NCBI GenBank assembly: GCA_025050575.1 | Contig: JALBVE010000009.1 | Span: 1-49,809 of the forward strand | Reading direction: 5' to 3' | Origin: Candidatus Devosia symbiotica | GTDB taxonomy: Bacteria > Pseudomonadota > Alphaproteobacteria > Rhizobiales > Devosiaceae | Length of the DNA stretch: 49,809 bases | Part shown: positions 27,451 through 37,201 of the stretch, one piece after another | Numbering within the stretch: position 1 is the stretch's first letter | Layout: each line of letters starts with the position of its first letter | The notes under the pieces: model-generated | The model's input: only the letters and a program-made list of their open reading frames with translations | Database searches by the model: none | What the model was told of the DNA's origin: nothing | Made by a program: the position numbers and the translations under genes

Positions 27451-28335
27451 TTGTCCAAGCGCGTCCGAACAGCCGTCTTCCCCGTCGCCGGTCTTGGCAC
27501 ACGTTTCCTGCCCGCCACCAAAGCGATGCCCAAAGAAATGCTGACCGTAGTGGACCGACCGCTCATTCAATACGCGGTCGATGAAGCACGTGAAGCCGGT
27601 ATTGAGCACTTTGTTTTCGTCACCGGTCGCAACAAGGGGGTGATCGAGGATCATTTTGACCGTCAGTTCGAGCTAGAGGCCACACTTGAATTGCGCGGCA
27701 AGACCACCGCATTGGAAGAATTGCGGAAGGACCTCCCCTCCGCAGGACGCACCAGCTTCACCCGCCAGCAGGAACCACTGGGACTGGGCCACGCCGTTTG
27801 GTGCGCCCGTGATATCGTCGGCGACAACCCGTTTGCGCTGCTTTTGCCCGACATGTTGTTTAAGGGCCAGCCCGGCGTACTCAAGCAGATGATGGACGCC
27901 TATGAAGAAACTGGCGGCAATGTCATCGCCGTCGCGGAAATGCCCGAAGAGGAGGTCTCTGCCTATGGCATTGTTGCCCGCGGCGAAGGCCCCGATACAG
28001 GCTTCATCATTACTCAGATGGTTGAAAAACCCAAGCGCGAGGACGCTCCCTCCAATTTGATCATTTCGGGCCGCTACATCTTGCAGCCGGAAGTCTTCAA
28101 TCTTCTGGCCGACCAGCCGCGCGGCGCCGGTGGCGAGATCCAGATCACCGACGCTATGCAGACTATGATGCATCAGCAGCCCTTTACCGGGGTCAAGTAT
28201 CAGGGTCAGGGCTTTGACTGTGGCAGCAAGATCGGCTTTTTGACCGCCAATGTGGTCTATGCGCTCGATAGGCCCGATATTCGTGACGGCTTCCTCAAGG
28301 AATTGCGCAAGCTCGACCTTGGCGGCCGACTTTAG
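27451..28335 (+). CDS. galU: UTP-glucose-1-phosphate uridylyltransferase
   Basis: Complete 294-residue nucleotidyltransferase making UDP-glucose. The N-terminal signature [20 protein letters not shown] is followed by [31 protein letters not shown], the metal-site [16 protein letters not shown] and [15 protein letters not shown] are also present. An in-frame ATG exists at 27394, but the family starts at the [10 protein letters not shown] segment. There a TTG at 27451 is preceded by GGAG at 8 bases, so a TTG start is proposed. UDP-glucose is the substrate of GalE next door and of Ugd (broken at the end of the window). Confidence 0.92.
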   Translation: MSKRVRTAVFPVAGLGTRFLPATKAMPKEMLTVVDRPLIQYAVDEAREAGIEHFVFVTGRNKGVIEDHFDRQFELEATLELRGKTTALEELRKDLPSAGRTSFTRQQEPLGLGHAVWCARDIVGDNPFALLLPDMLFKGQPGVLKQMMDAYEETGGNVIAVAEMPEEEVSAYGIVARGEGPDTGFIITQMVEKPKREDAPSNLIISGRYILQPEVFNLLADQPRGAGGEIQITDAMQTMMHQQPFTGVKYQGQGFDCGSKIGFLTANVVYALDRPDIRDGFLKELRKLDLGGRL

Positions 28336-28356
28336 CAATCAGGCCGACTCTAGGCA

Positions 28357-29218
28357 CTAACGCGCCAGCGTAATGCCAACCGTTACCTGGTGCGCCTCCT
28401 GCACGCCGCTGGATAAGCCATCGGACTGGTCAAAATTATAATCCGCTGTCACCGCGGTGTGAGCATTGACCTTGTAGTCGCCGCCGACGCCCAGGCCATA
28501 GCCGTTCTCTATGTTGCTGCTGTGGACATACCGAGCCTGACTCCAATTGGCTAGCGCCCGCAAGACGAGCCATTAATTGACCGCATAAGCGACCTCGGCG
28601 TTAGCGCCATAGCCGATGCACGTCGACCCCGATCCCGTCGGGCCCAGCGGCGCGACAGTCGTGGAAAATCCGCCAGTCACCCGCAATGTTCGATCGGGTC
28701 TAAAGCTGAGCTGCGCGTCATAGATCTGGCTTGTAACCGCATCCAGACTAGTAGGGTCGAAGCGGCGCAGAGCGCCACCCGTGGACACGTTCACTTCAAG
28801 AGTATCGTTCCAGTGCCCGGTGACCCCGTCCTCCAGCGCAGTAATCGTTGCATCGTGCTTGAAACCAAGTACTGAGGACAAGCAGGTCGAAGACATCTCG
28901 CCCCACGCCGGCTCTGCCAAACACCTCAAAGATTGGCGTGATCTGAAAGCCGACGCGCAATCCGGCATTGAGCGCCCAGGCATTCTGCTCGGAATTATCA
29001 ATAACTGTTCCGCCCGTCAGTGTCGTGGCGCCATAGACGCTGCGATCGACCGCACCCGTTACCCCGATATTGAATTTGCCAAACTGACGCGTGATGCCAA
29101 CATTGCCGCTGCCGCTGATCATCTGGGTTGCAATCGCAACATTGTTCGCCACGCCGGACGTCCCGGCCACAGCCCGCGTCAGAGAGAAGCCACCGCCGGC
29201 AGTTGCAGCACCCATGGC
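28357..29218 (-). pseudogene. Outer-membrane beta-barrel protein, broken
   Basis: Successive minus-strand frames show alternating beta-strand patterns of an outer-membrane barrel: GNVGITRQFGKFNIGVTGAV, WALNAGLRVGFQITPIFEVF, ALRRFDPTSLDAVTSQIYDA, TLRVTGGFSTTVAPLG, a TAA at 28573, then in the same frame GYGLGVGGDYKVNAHTAVTA and HQVTVGITLAR at the C terminus, a typical barrel end. A frameshift lies near 28880. The N terminus is fused to the truncated nfeD, so the signal peptide is gone. The family resembles alphaproteobacterial outer-membrane beta-barrel proteins of unknown function; function not assigned. Confidence 0.65.
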
Positions 29219-29384
29219 ATGGGCTGGACCATGATTAGCAGTCCGGTGACAATCCCCGAAATGCCCTTCCATAATAGGAAGCCTCCCGGTACCACTAGTT
29301 CGAGCGCCAGCAGGATCAGCCCGGCGACAATCCACGACCAATGCCCATTGGCGGCAATGAAATCAACAATTTGTATGGTTGCCC
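29219..29384 (-). pseudogene. NfeD-like membrane protein, N-terminal fragment
   Basis: About 53 codons read IQIVDFIAANGHWSWIVAGL, then LILLALELVVPGGFLLW and GIVTGLLIMVQPMPWVLQ, the first two membrane helices of short NfeD proteins that partner SPFH/band-7 proteins. The expected start codon position is ATA rather than ATG. After WVLQ the sequence changes to the outer-membrane protein remnant, so the third helix and the OB-fold domain are lost. It directly follows the intact band-7 gene, which has lost its usual partner. Confidence 0.75.
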
Positions 29385-29395
29385 CCCTGCTATGG

Positions 29396-30370
29396 CTAGC
29401 CAGTAGATGGCGGCCGACTCGACCGCGGCGTTGCCGGTCCGGCACCGCCAAAGGCCTCCTTGGCAATCTCGGCAATGCCACCAATGGCCCCGATCACGCT
29501 GGCTGCTTCAATGGGTAGCATCAGCAGCTTCTGGTTTGGCGATTTGGCGATCGATTCCAATGCTTTGATGTAATTGTTGGCCACGAAATAATTGATCGCC
29601 TGCACGCTGCCGACAGCAATAGCCTGGCTCACCACCTGCGTCGCCTTGGCCTCGGCTTCGGCCGAACGCTCGCGTGCCTCGGCATCGCGGAACGCAGCTT
29701 CCTTGCGACCTTCTGCCTCAAGCACCTGGGCTTGCTTGGCACCATCAGCCTGCAGGATCGCGCTTTGCCGACGACCTTCCGCTTCCAAAATGGCGGCGCG
29801 CTTCTCGCGCTCGGCCTTCATTTGGCGGCCCATCGACTCCACTAGATCCTTGGGTGGATCGATGTCCTTGATCTCGATACGGGTGATCTTGACGCCCCAT
29901 GGCGAGACTGCGGCATCCACCACATGCAGCAGACGCTGATTGATCTCGTCGCGATTGGACAGCAACTCATCCAGATCCATCGAGCCCATCACCGTGCGGA
30001 TATTAGTCATTGTTAGATTGAGAATAGCGTTTTCGAGGTTTGACACCTCATAGGCCGCCGCAGCCGCATCGAGGATTTGATAGAATGTCACACCATTGGC
30101 GGTGATCGAGGCATTATCGTGTGTAATTACCTCCTGGTGGGACACGTCGAGCACTTGCTCCATCACGTTTATGCGCTTGCCAATGACATCGATGAACGGC
30201 ACAATCAGGTTAAGGCCAGGCTTGAGGGTTCTGGTATATTTTCCGAACCGCTCAACGGTATGATTATACCCCTGCGGCACCGTCTTGGCGCCGGCGAACA
30301 GCACCAGCAGCGCCAGAATACCCAAACCGATCAGCGTAATACTGAATCCGTCCAGTCCAAAGCTATCCAT
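29396..30370 (-). CDS. SPFH/band-7 family membrane protein (QmcA/stomatin-like)
   Basis: Complete, about 324 residues. One N-terminal membrane helix (around residues 8-30, [18 protein letters not shown]), then the SPFH domain ([44 protein letters not shown] [10 protein letters not shown]), a long charged coiled coil (about residues 170-260, rich in A, E, R and K), and a C-terminal oligomerisation region. Such proteins form large rings that organise membrane proteases such as FtsH. ATG 30370 is chosen because GGAGAG lies at the right distance and the helix follows. Its operon partner nfeD is truncated. Confidence 0.88.
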   Translation of the reverse strand: MDSFGLDGFSITLIGLGILALLVLFAGAKTVPQGYNHTVERFGKYTRTLKPGLNLIVPFIDVIGKRINVMEQVLDVSHQEVITHDNASITANGVTFYQILDAAAAAYEVSNLENAILNLTMTNIRTVMGSMDLDELLSNRDEINQRLLHVVDAAVSPWGVKITRIEIKDIDPPKDLVESMGRQMKAEREKRAAILEAEGRRQSAILQADGAKQAQVLEAEGRKEAAFRDAEARERSAEAEAKATQVVSQAIAVGSVQAINYFVANNYIKALESIAKSPNQKLLMLPIEAASVIGAIGGIAEIAKEAFGGAGPATPRSSRPPSTG

Positions 30371-30453
30371 CGCCGACTCTCCGTTGCCGTATTTGCCCAA
30401 ACCTTATGAGCCTGTCAGGCAAGGTGCAACGCCATCCGTGGTGGAACCAAGGC

Positions 30454-30753
30454 CTACGCGCCATAACGGGCGCGGCCCATCAACAAAGCATTGGCCGCAT
30501 ACTCTTCAAGCGCGATGAAATTGTTGATCTGCACCGGCCCGCCGGCATCGCGCGGCCGGATCGTCTCAACGGCAAGATAGGGATGCAATAACCCCGTTTC
30601 AGGCAGGAATCGCTCGCCGGTCAAGGCACAGCGATAGCCACAGGCGCTCAATACCAGCCGGTAAATCGCCTCATAGGTTTCAAGGTCTGCCCCAGCCGAA
30701 AAACCCCTCTAACACTCCTCGCACAGGCCCTTGCCGTCATCCGACCCTGCCAT
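30454..30753 (-). pseudogene. Short HNH-endonuclease-like protein with internal stop
   Basis: From ATG 30753 the frame reads MAGSDDGKGLCEEC, then a TAG at 30709-30711, then GFSAGADLETYEAIYRLVLS, ACGYRCALTGERF and PYLAVETIRPRDAGGPVQIN, NFIALEEYAANALLMG. The pattern (cysteine pair, CALTG, acidic and histidine positions, then an N-rich segment) resembles predicted restriction endonuclease/HNH-like short proteins of rhizobia. Only the single TAG disrupts a frame of about 99 codons. If TAG were read through it would be complete, so decay is recent. Function tentative. Confidence 0.5.
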
Positions 30754-30828
30754 CACCGCGGCTCCGCACTTACTACGGCAATGACCTTAGGGACAATTAC
30801 CTAGAATGAGAACACACTGGAACCACCC

Positions 30829-31753
30829 ATGACTATCACCGACAACACCCTCAATGCCGACGGCGCGCTGATCGTGGGCGCCGGTCTGGCCGGACTGTTC
30901 ACTGCGCTAAAGCTGGCGCCGCGGCTGGTCACTGCGCTGTCGCCCAAGCCACTGGGGATACCGGCGCCAGTTTGGCCTAGGCCTAAGGCGGCGTGGCGGC
31001 TGCCGTCGGACTGGGTGACAGTTGGCACGCCCACGCCCTCGATACCGAAATGGCAGGCGCAGGCATTGTCGATCGCGGCACTGCCGAAAGCGTGACAGCA
31101 GAGGCGGTCGCCCGCATTGAGGATCTGGCCCGTTGGGGCACCCCATTTGACCGCGACGATTTTGGCAATTACGCGCTAGGCAAGGAAACTGTCCATTCGG
31201 CCAACCGCATCGTAAAGGTCGAGGGTAACCGCGCCGGCCGGGCCATCATGCAGGCCATCATCGCCGAGATCCGCCGTACCCCCTCAATTCGCGTAGTAGA
31301 AGACATTACCGCGCTCAACTTGGCGCGCGACAATGACCGAATTGTTGGGGTGTTCTGCCGCAAGGTAGGTAACCGCTATTCCGAACCGGTTTTCATCCGT
31401 GCCCGCGCCACCGTACTTGCGGCCGGCGGATTGGGGGTGGCTCTATGCCGTCATCACCAACCCGCTCGGTGTGCGCGGTCACGCCATAGGTATGGCGGCC
31501 CGGGCCGGCGCGCTGATTGCCGACGCCGAATTCGTGCAGTTTCATCCCACCACCATCGCTACCGGCGTCGATCCACCCCCCCCTGGCCACCGAGGCCCTA
31601 CGCGGCACGGGCGCCATTTTGATCTTTGATCAACGATCTGGGCGAGCGCTTCATGCCTGCCATTCATCCCGACGCCGAGCTGGAGCCGCGCGACATCGTT
31701 GCCCGCGCCAATTTTTGCCAGATATAGGCAGGTCGAAAGGTGTTTCTCGACAC
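30829..31753 (+). pseudogene. nadB: L-aspartate oxidase, truncated by IS256 remnant
   Basis: NadB makes iminoaspartate, the first step of NAD synthesis from aspartate. From ATG 30829 the FAD-binding motif ALIVGAGLAGLFTALKLA is seen, followed by a frameshift near 30960. The second frame gives GLGDSWHAHALDTEMAGAG, VARIEDLARWGTPFDRD and [12 protein letters not shown] further shift leads to [38 protein letters not shown] and GERFMPAIHPDAELEPRDIV, ending after a TAG at the IS256 fragment. Roughly 200 C-terminal residues are missing. Neither nadA nor nadC is present beside it. Confidence 0.88.
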
Positions 31754-31980
31754 GCGCTAAGCGCTCGGCGCTCTTCTGGCTATAGCCGGCCGCCAGTAGC
31801 AGCACCGACCTGCAGCTCCATCAGCGGTTCCGCGGCAAAGCCGATCATCTCACGCAGAATATCGGCGTCAGGGGTCTTCTTCATACCAGCGTGCGCAGGT
31901 TCACCATTGCATTGGTCATCGGTGATCCTTCCAGTATCAGGTTGGTGTGAGCAACCCGACCCTACCGGAAATCGGTCTAT
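31754..31980 (-). mobile_element. IS256-family transposase 5' fragment
   Basis: On the minus strand the start of a transposase ([12 protein letters not shown], then [20 protein letters not shown]) precedes a premature TAG after GGRL. The block 31754-31882 is the inverted 129-base copy of 25961-26089, and 31883-31980 adds an upstream leader that should include the element's left end (rc begins GACCGATTTCCGGTAGGG). The 3' part is absent, and the fragment abuts the broken end of nadB. It probably inserted into nadB and was then largely deleted. Confidence 0.65.
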
Positions 31981-32119
31981 GACCACCGATCAGCTACACC
32001 AGGGTCTGGGATATGATTGGGGGGGTGGATGGCGCCTGCCCTCGCCCATCTGGCGACGCCACAAATTGATCGATTTTGTCGGCTACTGTAGTTGCTTTCC
32101 CTGTTGAATCGATAGTCCC

Positions 32120-33127
32120 GTGCCCAATCTGATTGTGACGTTCCGTCGTGCTCTCGCGACGCTCCTGCTGCTCGTATCCCTGCCCTTGCAGGTGTTCGCA
32201 CTGTCGGCGATGGATCCGTTCAACCTGCCGGCAGCCATGGATGGAGGAACCACTAAGGTAGGCGATAGCATTGCCTATGCCGACGGTCCGCGACACAGGC
32301 TCGATGTCTATGCACCTGAAGCGCGTGGCGCAGCGGCGCCGGTGGTGTTTTTCATTTATGGCGGCGGCTGGAACCGCGGGGAGCGCAGCGACTATCAGTT
32401 CGTGGGGCGGGCCCTGGCTGCACGCGGCTTTGTGACCGTCATCGCCGATTATCGGCTGGTGCCCGAGGTGCAATTCCCCGGCTTTCTGGAAGATAATGCT
32501 AATGCGCTTAAATGGGTGCAAGACAATATTGCTAATTATGGTGGCGATGCCAACCGGCTGTTTTTGGCTGGCCATTCGGCAGGCTCTTATAATGCAACCA
32601 TGCTGGCGCTCGACCCTTCGTTCCTGCGCGAGTATAGCGTGACCATGAATATTCTGGGCGTTGCAGCGCTGTCGGGGCCTTATGATTTCTACCCGTTTGA
32701 ATATAGCGAGGTGCAGAATGCTTTCGGTTCAGCGCCGAATCCGCAGGGGACGCAGCCGATCAATCTGGTGACCCCGCAGACACCACCAATGTATCTGGCG
32801 ACCGGAACGACCGATCCGATCGTGCGGATGCAGAACACTGAGCGGTTCGCGCAAAAGCTCAAGGATAACGGTGTTTGGGTGACCACCCGTTATTATGAGG
32901 GCTTTGGGCACATGGAGCCGATTATCGCCATGGGCGCGCTCTGGCGCTGGCGCATGCCGGTATTGGACGACATGGTGGCATTTTTTCAAATGTTCGGCGC
33001 CTTTCCTAGCGGTATGCCCTATGCCGCCATCGTGTCGGACCCACCCGAGCAACTGCCCGAGACCATCGCGCCGATGGACCATATTGTCAGCCAGCTCAAT
33101 GCCATGTTTGAACCCATCGAGAACTGA
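32120..33127 (+). CDS. Secreted alpha/beta hydrolase (esterase of the BD-FAE/HSL-like type)
   Basis: Complete 335-residue hydrolase starting at GTG 32120. A signal peptide or anchor (FRRALATLLLLVSLPLQVFA) precedes the catalytic domain. The oxyanion loop is VVFFIYGGGWNRGERSDY, the nucleophile elbow is LAGHSAGSYNATML, the acid lies near ATGTTDPIVRM and the histidine in FGHMEPI. The pattern fits carboxylesterases with an HGG(G)W-type loop, here YGGGW. It could also be a xylan-esterase-like enzyme; substrate unknown. A truncated paralogue with the same VVFFIYGG motif lies at 34552. The frame is undamaged. Confidence 0.82.
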   Translation: MPNLIVTFRRALATLLLLVSLPLQVFALSAMDPFNLPAAMDGGTTKVGDSIAYADGPRHRLDVYAPEARGAAAPVVFFIYGGGWNRGERSDYQFVGRALAARGFVTVIADYRLVPEVQFPGFLEDNANALKWVQDNIANYGGDANRLFLAGHSAGSYNATMLALDPSFLREYSVTMNILGVAALSGPYDFYPFEYSEVQNAFGSAPNPQGTQPINLVTPQTPPMYLATGTTDPIVRMQNTERFAQKLKDNGVWVTTRYYEGFGHMEPIIAMGALWRWRMPVLDDMVAFFQMFGAFPSGMPYAAIVSDPPEQLPETIAPMDHIVSQLNAMFEPIEN

Positions 33128-33159
33128 CGCGTGGCCCGGAATCGCGGTAGCGTTCGGGT

Positions 33160-33770
33160 ATGAGCGATCATTTGAGATATGCCGACGCTGACGCGAAGAC
33201 CCAGTATGCGATGCTGGAGCAGATAGTGCGGCAGCAGCCGGCTTTGATGGACGTTCTGCATGAGCTGCTGGTCCTGGCATTGCCAGACCCGCTATTGCCC
33301 TCCGGGGCGATCTACAACACGGTTTGTAACGTCTTGACCGGGCGACCAGCTCTGTCCTGGGTCAACGATATTGATGTGTTCTACTTTGACGATAGCGATA
33401 TTGGCTAGACGGCCGAGAACCGCGTGATCAAAACGCTTGACGCGCGGTTTTCGCATCTGCCTGTGCGCGTTCAGGTCCACAACCAAGCGCGTGTATGTGT
33501 GGTTTGAGCAGAAGTTTGGTAGCCCGTTTTCGCCGCTAACGTCGTCCGTAGAGATACTGGGGCGCTATGCGTCCAAAACCCATGCGGTCGGGGCGTGGCT
33601 CATGACTGACGGCAGAACGGAGATCGTGGCGCCGTTCGGACTCGATGATCTGTTTGCTTTTCGCATGGCGCCCAATCTCGTTCTGGACAACCGCATTGCG
33701 CACACCAAAAAGGCCGAACGGGCGCGCGCCATCTGGCCCGAATTGATTATCATCCCCTGCCCAATATGAT
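33160..33770 (+). pseudogene. Nucleotidyltransferase-family protein (COG3575 type), broken
   Basis: From ATG 33160: LLVLALPDPLLPSGAIYNTV, then TGRPALSWVNDIDVFYFDDS, a nucleotidyltransferase-like core with the D-x-D (DID) motif. A TAG at 33406-33408 and a frameshift near 33480 interrupt it, after which RVYVWFEQKFGSPFSPLTSS, EILGRYASKTHAVGAWLM, FGLDDLFAFRMAPNLVLDN and AERARAIWPEL match the C-terminal part of the same family. The usual G-S motif is degenerate. The biological role of the family is unknown. Nearly complete apart from the two lesions. Confidence 0.75.
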
Positions 33771-33855
33771 CAAGGGCTGTTGACGGGCAGCAAAAACTCC
33801 CCCGAAACGGTGTCCGGGCGGTTGAAACAATTTGGCCGGGCCAGCCCTAGTCAGC

Positions 33856-34170
33856 CTAGTCGGCCGAGGCTGAATTGAGCTGGCCGTATTTCTCAGCGCC
33901 GATGCGGTCGAGCAGTTCGAGCTGGGTTTCGAGGAAGTCGATATGGCCCTCCTCGTCAGTCAGCAGGGATTCGAACAGGTTCCTGGAGACGTAATCACCG
34001 AGCTCTTCGCATAGCTCGCGGCTGGCCTTATAGGCAATGCAGGCTTCATATTCGCCAGCTAGATCCGCTTCGAGTACTTCTTTGAAGGACTGGCCGATTC
34101 GCAATGGCGCGATGCACTGCAGGTTGGGATGGCCTTCATCTTCGGAGCAGGCCAAGCCCAGAGCGCACAA
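33856..34170 (-). pseudogene. bfr: Bacterioferritin, C-terminal half only
   Basis: The C-terminal about 98 residues of a bacterioferritin are clear: [40 protein letters not shown] and [29 protein letters not shown]. They carry the second set of ferroxidase ligands (E94, E127 and H130 region). The N-terminal half with Glu18, Glu51, the heme ligand Met52 and His54 is replaced by an unrelated open frame (to 34317). The reading frame is open across the junction, so a chimeric 153-residue protein could be made, but it cannot form the iron site. Confidence 0.8.
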
Positions 34171-34551
34171 TATCTCGTTATAGTGCCTGGCCTCGGCCAG
34201 GGTGACCAAAACCAGCATTGTCGGCCGGTCGGTCTGCGCAATGCCGGCAAAATGGTCGATGCACTGCAGGCGGTTGGGTAGTCTGATGACGTGATCGTAA
34301 CGTCCAAGCTGCTCCAAAAATCGGCATTCAGACGAGCTCGTGTCGAAGCCGCGCCTGGAGCTATAATGTTGGATATTCGCCGCGTTCGCCGTTCCAAGCG
34401 AGCCACCCTCTCTACGCCCGGTCCGGGCGTTTGTTCGACAATGTGCCGCAAGTAACTTAAGCTGGAGTGAATTTGTTAGCCATCTGCGGGCGACACGCGA
34501 AACAATAGTGGCACGTTATCCGTACCTTGGACGATCACCAACAGGGCAATC
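34171..34551. other. Unassigned stretch with open minus-strand frames
   Basis: Two overlapping minus-strand frames stay open across this region (to about 34450), one continuous with the bacterioferritin remnant, but neither shows a family signal I recognise. The block is probably eroded sequence joined to bfr by a deletion. No promoter or terminator stands out. Confidence 0.3.
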
Positions 34552-34800
34552 ATGGCTATTTCCATACTCGGCATCATTAATTCTGTTAGTCCGAAGAATG
34601 CGAGGTCGCACAAGACAACGCGCGACGTCAGCTATGGCCCGAATGCTCGGCAGCAGCTCGATATCTATAGCGCCGCGCGCCGCGCAGGCCCCCTACCAGT
34701 CGTGTTCTTCATTTATGGCGGGTCATGGAGCGATGGCAGCCACCACCCGAGACAAAAAACGCCGCCGTCAAAAAAGCGTCACTTAAGACCATTTTGGAGT
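34552..34800 (+). pseudogene. Alpha/beta hydrolase, N-terminal fragment (paralogue of the 32120 gene)
   Basis: From ATG 34552 the frame gives SYGPNARQQLDIYSAARRAG, then PLPVVFFIYGGSWSDG, the first strand and oxyanion loop of an esterase, with the same VVFFIYGG motif as the intact gene at 32120 (R-x-x-LD-x-Y is also shared). It stops after about 80 codons, before the nucleophile elbow, and is followed by unrelated sequence before the tRNA. It is either a remnant of a second esterase gene or a partial duplication. Confidence 0.65.
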
Positions 34801-34891
34801 TGAACATTCATTCGGTACCTCCTATATACGCCTTACGTCGCGGCACGGGCCGCACCGATGATGGCTAATCCAATATTGTTATAAACTTTGA

Positions 34892-34968
<77 letters not shown>

Positions 34969-34970
34969 AA

Positions 34971-35005
34971 AAAGCCCAGTAAGCTTATTGAGCCTGCTGG
35001 GCTTT
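34971..35005 (+). terminator. Terminator of tRNA-fMet
   Basis: AAAGCCCAG and CTGGGCTTT form a nine-base-pair perfect stem around a 17-base spacer, followed by CCCTTG. It starts two bases after the encoded CCA of the tRNA. The symmetric A/T flanks would let it act on both strands, also for minus-strand transcription of the creatininase remnant away from it. Confidence 0.75.
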
Positions 35006-35009
35006 CCCT

Positions 35010-35797
35010 TGTTTGGGCTAGCGCTGTGGCTGCTGTATAACGGGTGCTCGGCAATGGCATGGCGACAACATTGACCTCAGCGATCAAATTTCCCTTTTCG
35101 ACCGCGGCCAGGGTGGCATTGCCTACCGCTCCGGCCGGATTGATGTCCGAGGCGATCCAGGAATAGATGTGGCCGAAGGCGCCGGTCAGCCGGAGATGGC
35201 GAAATTGCTGCTCGTCGCGTGCCTCGATGGACACGAAGTCCTCGGCGCGGCTCATACCGACCATGTTAGGACGGAACATTGAGGATCAGCGAAGTTTCCA
35301 CATCGCCGCGATGAATGCTATGGCGGCGCTCGAGATCGCTAAGCACACCTTCGAGGGTGAAGCGCCAGCCACTCTTGACCGCTAGCATGCCGGCCTGAAC
35401 CCGCAATTCGCGCGCGACGATGCCCATGATTTCCTCGTTGCCGCTGTAGGAATTGACGAAGACTATCTTGCGCATACCGGCATGCGCTACTTCCAGACCG
35501 ATCTGGGTCCAGGCGTCGATTAGATCAGTAGCCTTGTGGGTAATGGTGCCCTTAGCCTAGATATGCTCGTTGGATTTGCCGATGGCCTGCACGAGAAAGA
35601 CGCGGATGTCCAGATCGGCAAGGGCCCGCGTCACCAGCAGTTCCATCATAGCGGTTATTGATGATGATGTCGGTGCCGACCGGCAGGTGCGTACCCTGCT
35701 GCTCGACGGCGGCAATAGGCAGGATGGCGATGGTTTTGTCGGGATCGAGAGCTTCAAATTCGCGGGCGGCGAAATCGGTCCACCAGATCTTGCACAT
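35010..35797 (-). pseudogene. Creatininase-family amidohydrolase, degraded
   Basis: From ATG 35797: WWTDFAAREFEALDPDKTIA, ILPIAAVEQQGTHLPVGTD (family EQHGPHLPxGTD with metal ligands; the first His is Gln here). Then out of frame: VFLVQAIGKSNEH, KIVFVNSYSGNEEIMGIVAR (family NSHGGN; the His is Tyr), DLERRHSIHRGDVETSLIL (family GxHGGDxET), then MSRAEDFVSIEARDEQQFRH and DINPAGAVGNATLAAVEKGN. At least three frameshifts plus substitutions of metal ligands. Creatininase-fold enzymes open cyclic or linear amides. First gene of the minus arm of the catabolic cluster after RidA. Confidence 0.8.
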
Positions 35798-35799
35798 GT

Positions 35800-35980
35800 T
35801 GCTTGTCCTGAGGCGAGTCCGGCCGCAATAGCCTCGATTTCGACGACGAATTCCGGACGGGCAAAACCGCTAACGATCATCAGCGTGGAGGCGAGATAGG
35901 GAGCGGCGAACAGGGCATTGCGCTTGGCTATAGGGCGCAAGGGGTGGGTGAATGTCGACAGGATCAAGGGTAATGAGCAT
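35800..35980 (-). pseudogene. RidA (YjgF)-family protein, internally deleted
   Basis: From ATG 35980 the first residues (MLITLDPVDIHPP, then a shifted equivalent of LAPYSQA) match the N terminus of RidA enamine/imine deaminases. The sequence then jumps to the C terminus (NALFAAPYLASTLMIVSGFA, RPEFVVEIEAIAAG). About 70 middle residues are missing. RidA proteins hydrolyse reactive enamines. The placement just upstream of creatininase and divergent from an ABC importer suggests it once served the same catabolic pathway. Confidence 0.65.
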
Positions 35981-36189
35981 GGATTTCCAACTCTTGAGTG
36001 CGAATGCTAGCGGCAGGTAGAGCGCTTAACCAGTCTATATTCAGTTTTTTTGCACGCATGGCAGGCATATCAGAGTCCTGCCTATTTTTGACTTCATAGC
36101 TGAAGCCTAATGCGGAAGTCTCTACAGATTGGCGATATCGGTCGCACAGATTTTTCGTGGCGGGATCAACGGCACACAGAGAGCGCGAC

Positions 36190-37201
36190 TTGCACATTTC
36201 GATCAAGACGAGCCTTTTGGCAGCACTGGCGCTGGTGGTGTCTGCCGTATCAGCGGCGGAACTGGACAAGGTGACCTTCGACACCAACTGGCTGGCCCAG
36301 GCGGAGCATGGCGGATACTATCAGGCGGTGGTGGATGGCACCTACGAGAAGTATGGGCTCGATGTGACCATTCGCCAGGGCGGACCGCAGGCGCCGAACA
36401 GGCAATTGCTCATCGCCGGCCAGCTGGACTTCCTATATGGGTGGCATGTCGACCCTTGACTCGGTCAAGGAAGGCATTCCAGTACTGGCCGTTGCCGCGA
36501 TCTTCCAGAAGGATCCGCAGGTCTTGCTGGCTCATCCCGATGCCGACTTTACTGATCTGGCCAGCATGACGGGTGCCAGAAAGATCATCATGGACAAAGA
36601 CAGCTTCTTTGCCGACTATTGGCTCTGGATGAAGGCCTCGTTCCCCGATTTCAAGGATGAAATGTATGAACCATATACCTTTAATCCAGCTCCGTTCATC
36701 GCCGACGAGCAATCGATCCGGCAAGGCTATCTGACCTCCGAGCTCCATGAAATCGGCAAGCAGACCGGCTGGGATCCGCAGGTCTTCCTGCTGGCCGATT
36801 CTGGCTATGATTCCTATTCGACCACGATTGAGACGCGCCAAGCAATCGTCGACAGCAACCCCGATCTGGTACAGAGCATCGTCGATGCGACCGCCACTGG
36901 CTAGTACAATTATCTGTATGGCGACAACGCGGCTGCCAACGAATTGATTAAGACGAACAATCCGGAAATGACGGATGGCCAGATCGCCTATTCCATCACC
37001 AAGCTCAAGGAATACGGCATCGTGATTGCGAGTGACGCCGAGAAGAGCGGTATTGGCTGCATGACCGACGCGCGCTGGAATGACTTCTACGCCAAGATGG
37101 TTAGCGCCGGCGCCTATGAGGCGGGGATCGACATCTCCAAGGCCTATGCTACCCAATTTACCTGCAAGGGCGTTGGCATAGAGCTGGCCAGGGCCGAATA
37201 G
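36190..37201 (+). pseudogene. ABC substrate-binding protein (NMT1/THI5-like), broken
   Basis: A signal peptide (SIKTSLLAALALVVSAVSAA) from TTG 36190 precedes VTFDTNWLAQAEHGGYYQAV, the hallmark start of NMT1-type pyrimidine-like or sulfonate-like binding proteins, then ANRQLLIAGQLDF-like sequence. A frameshift lies near 36440. The second frame runs cleanly (DSVKEGIPVLAVAAIFQKDP, ADEQSIRQGYLTSELHEIGK) to a TAG at 36902, where a Trp is expected, and continues as YNYLYGDNAAANELIKTNN to the normal end. Two lesions in an otherwise complete gene. Related proteins bind hydroxymethylpyrimidine, riboflavin or similar ring compounds. Confidence 0.85.

Noticed and set aside
32120..34800. Recent tandem duplication of the esterase gene
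   Set aside because: The 34552 fragment shares the VVFFIYGG motif with the 32120 gene but differs in most other residues, so it is an old paralogue.
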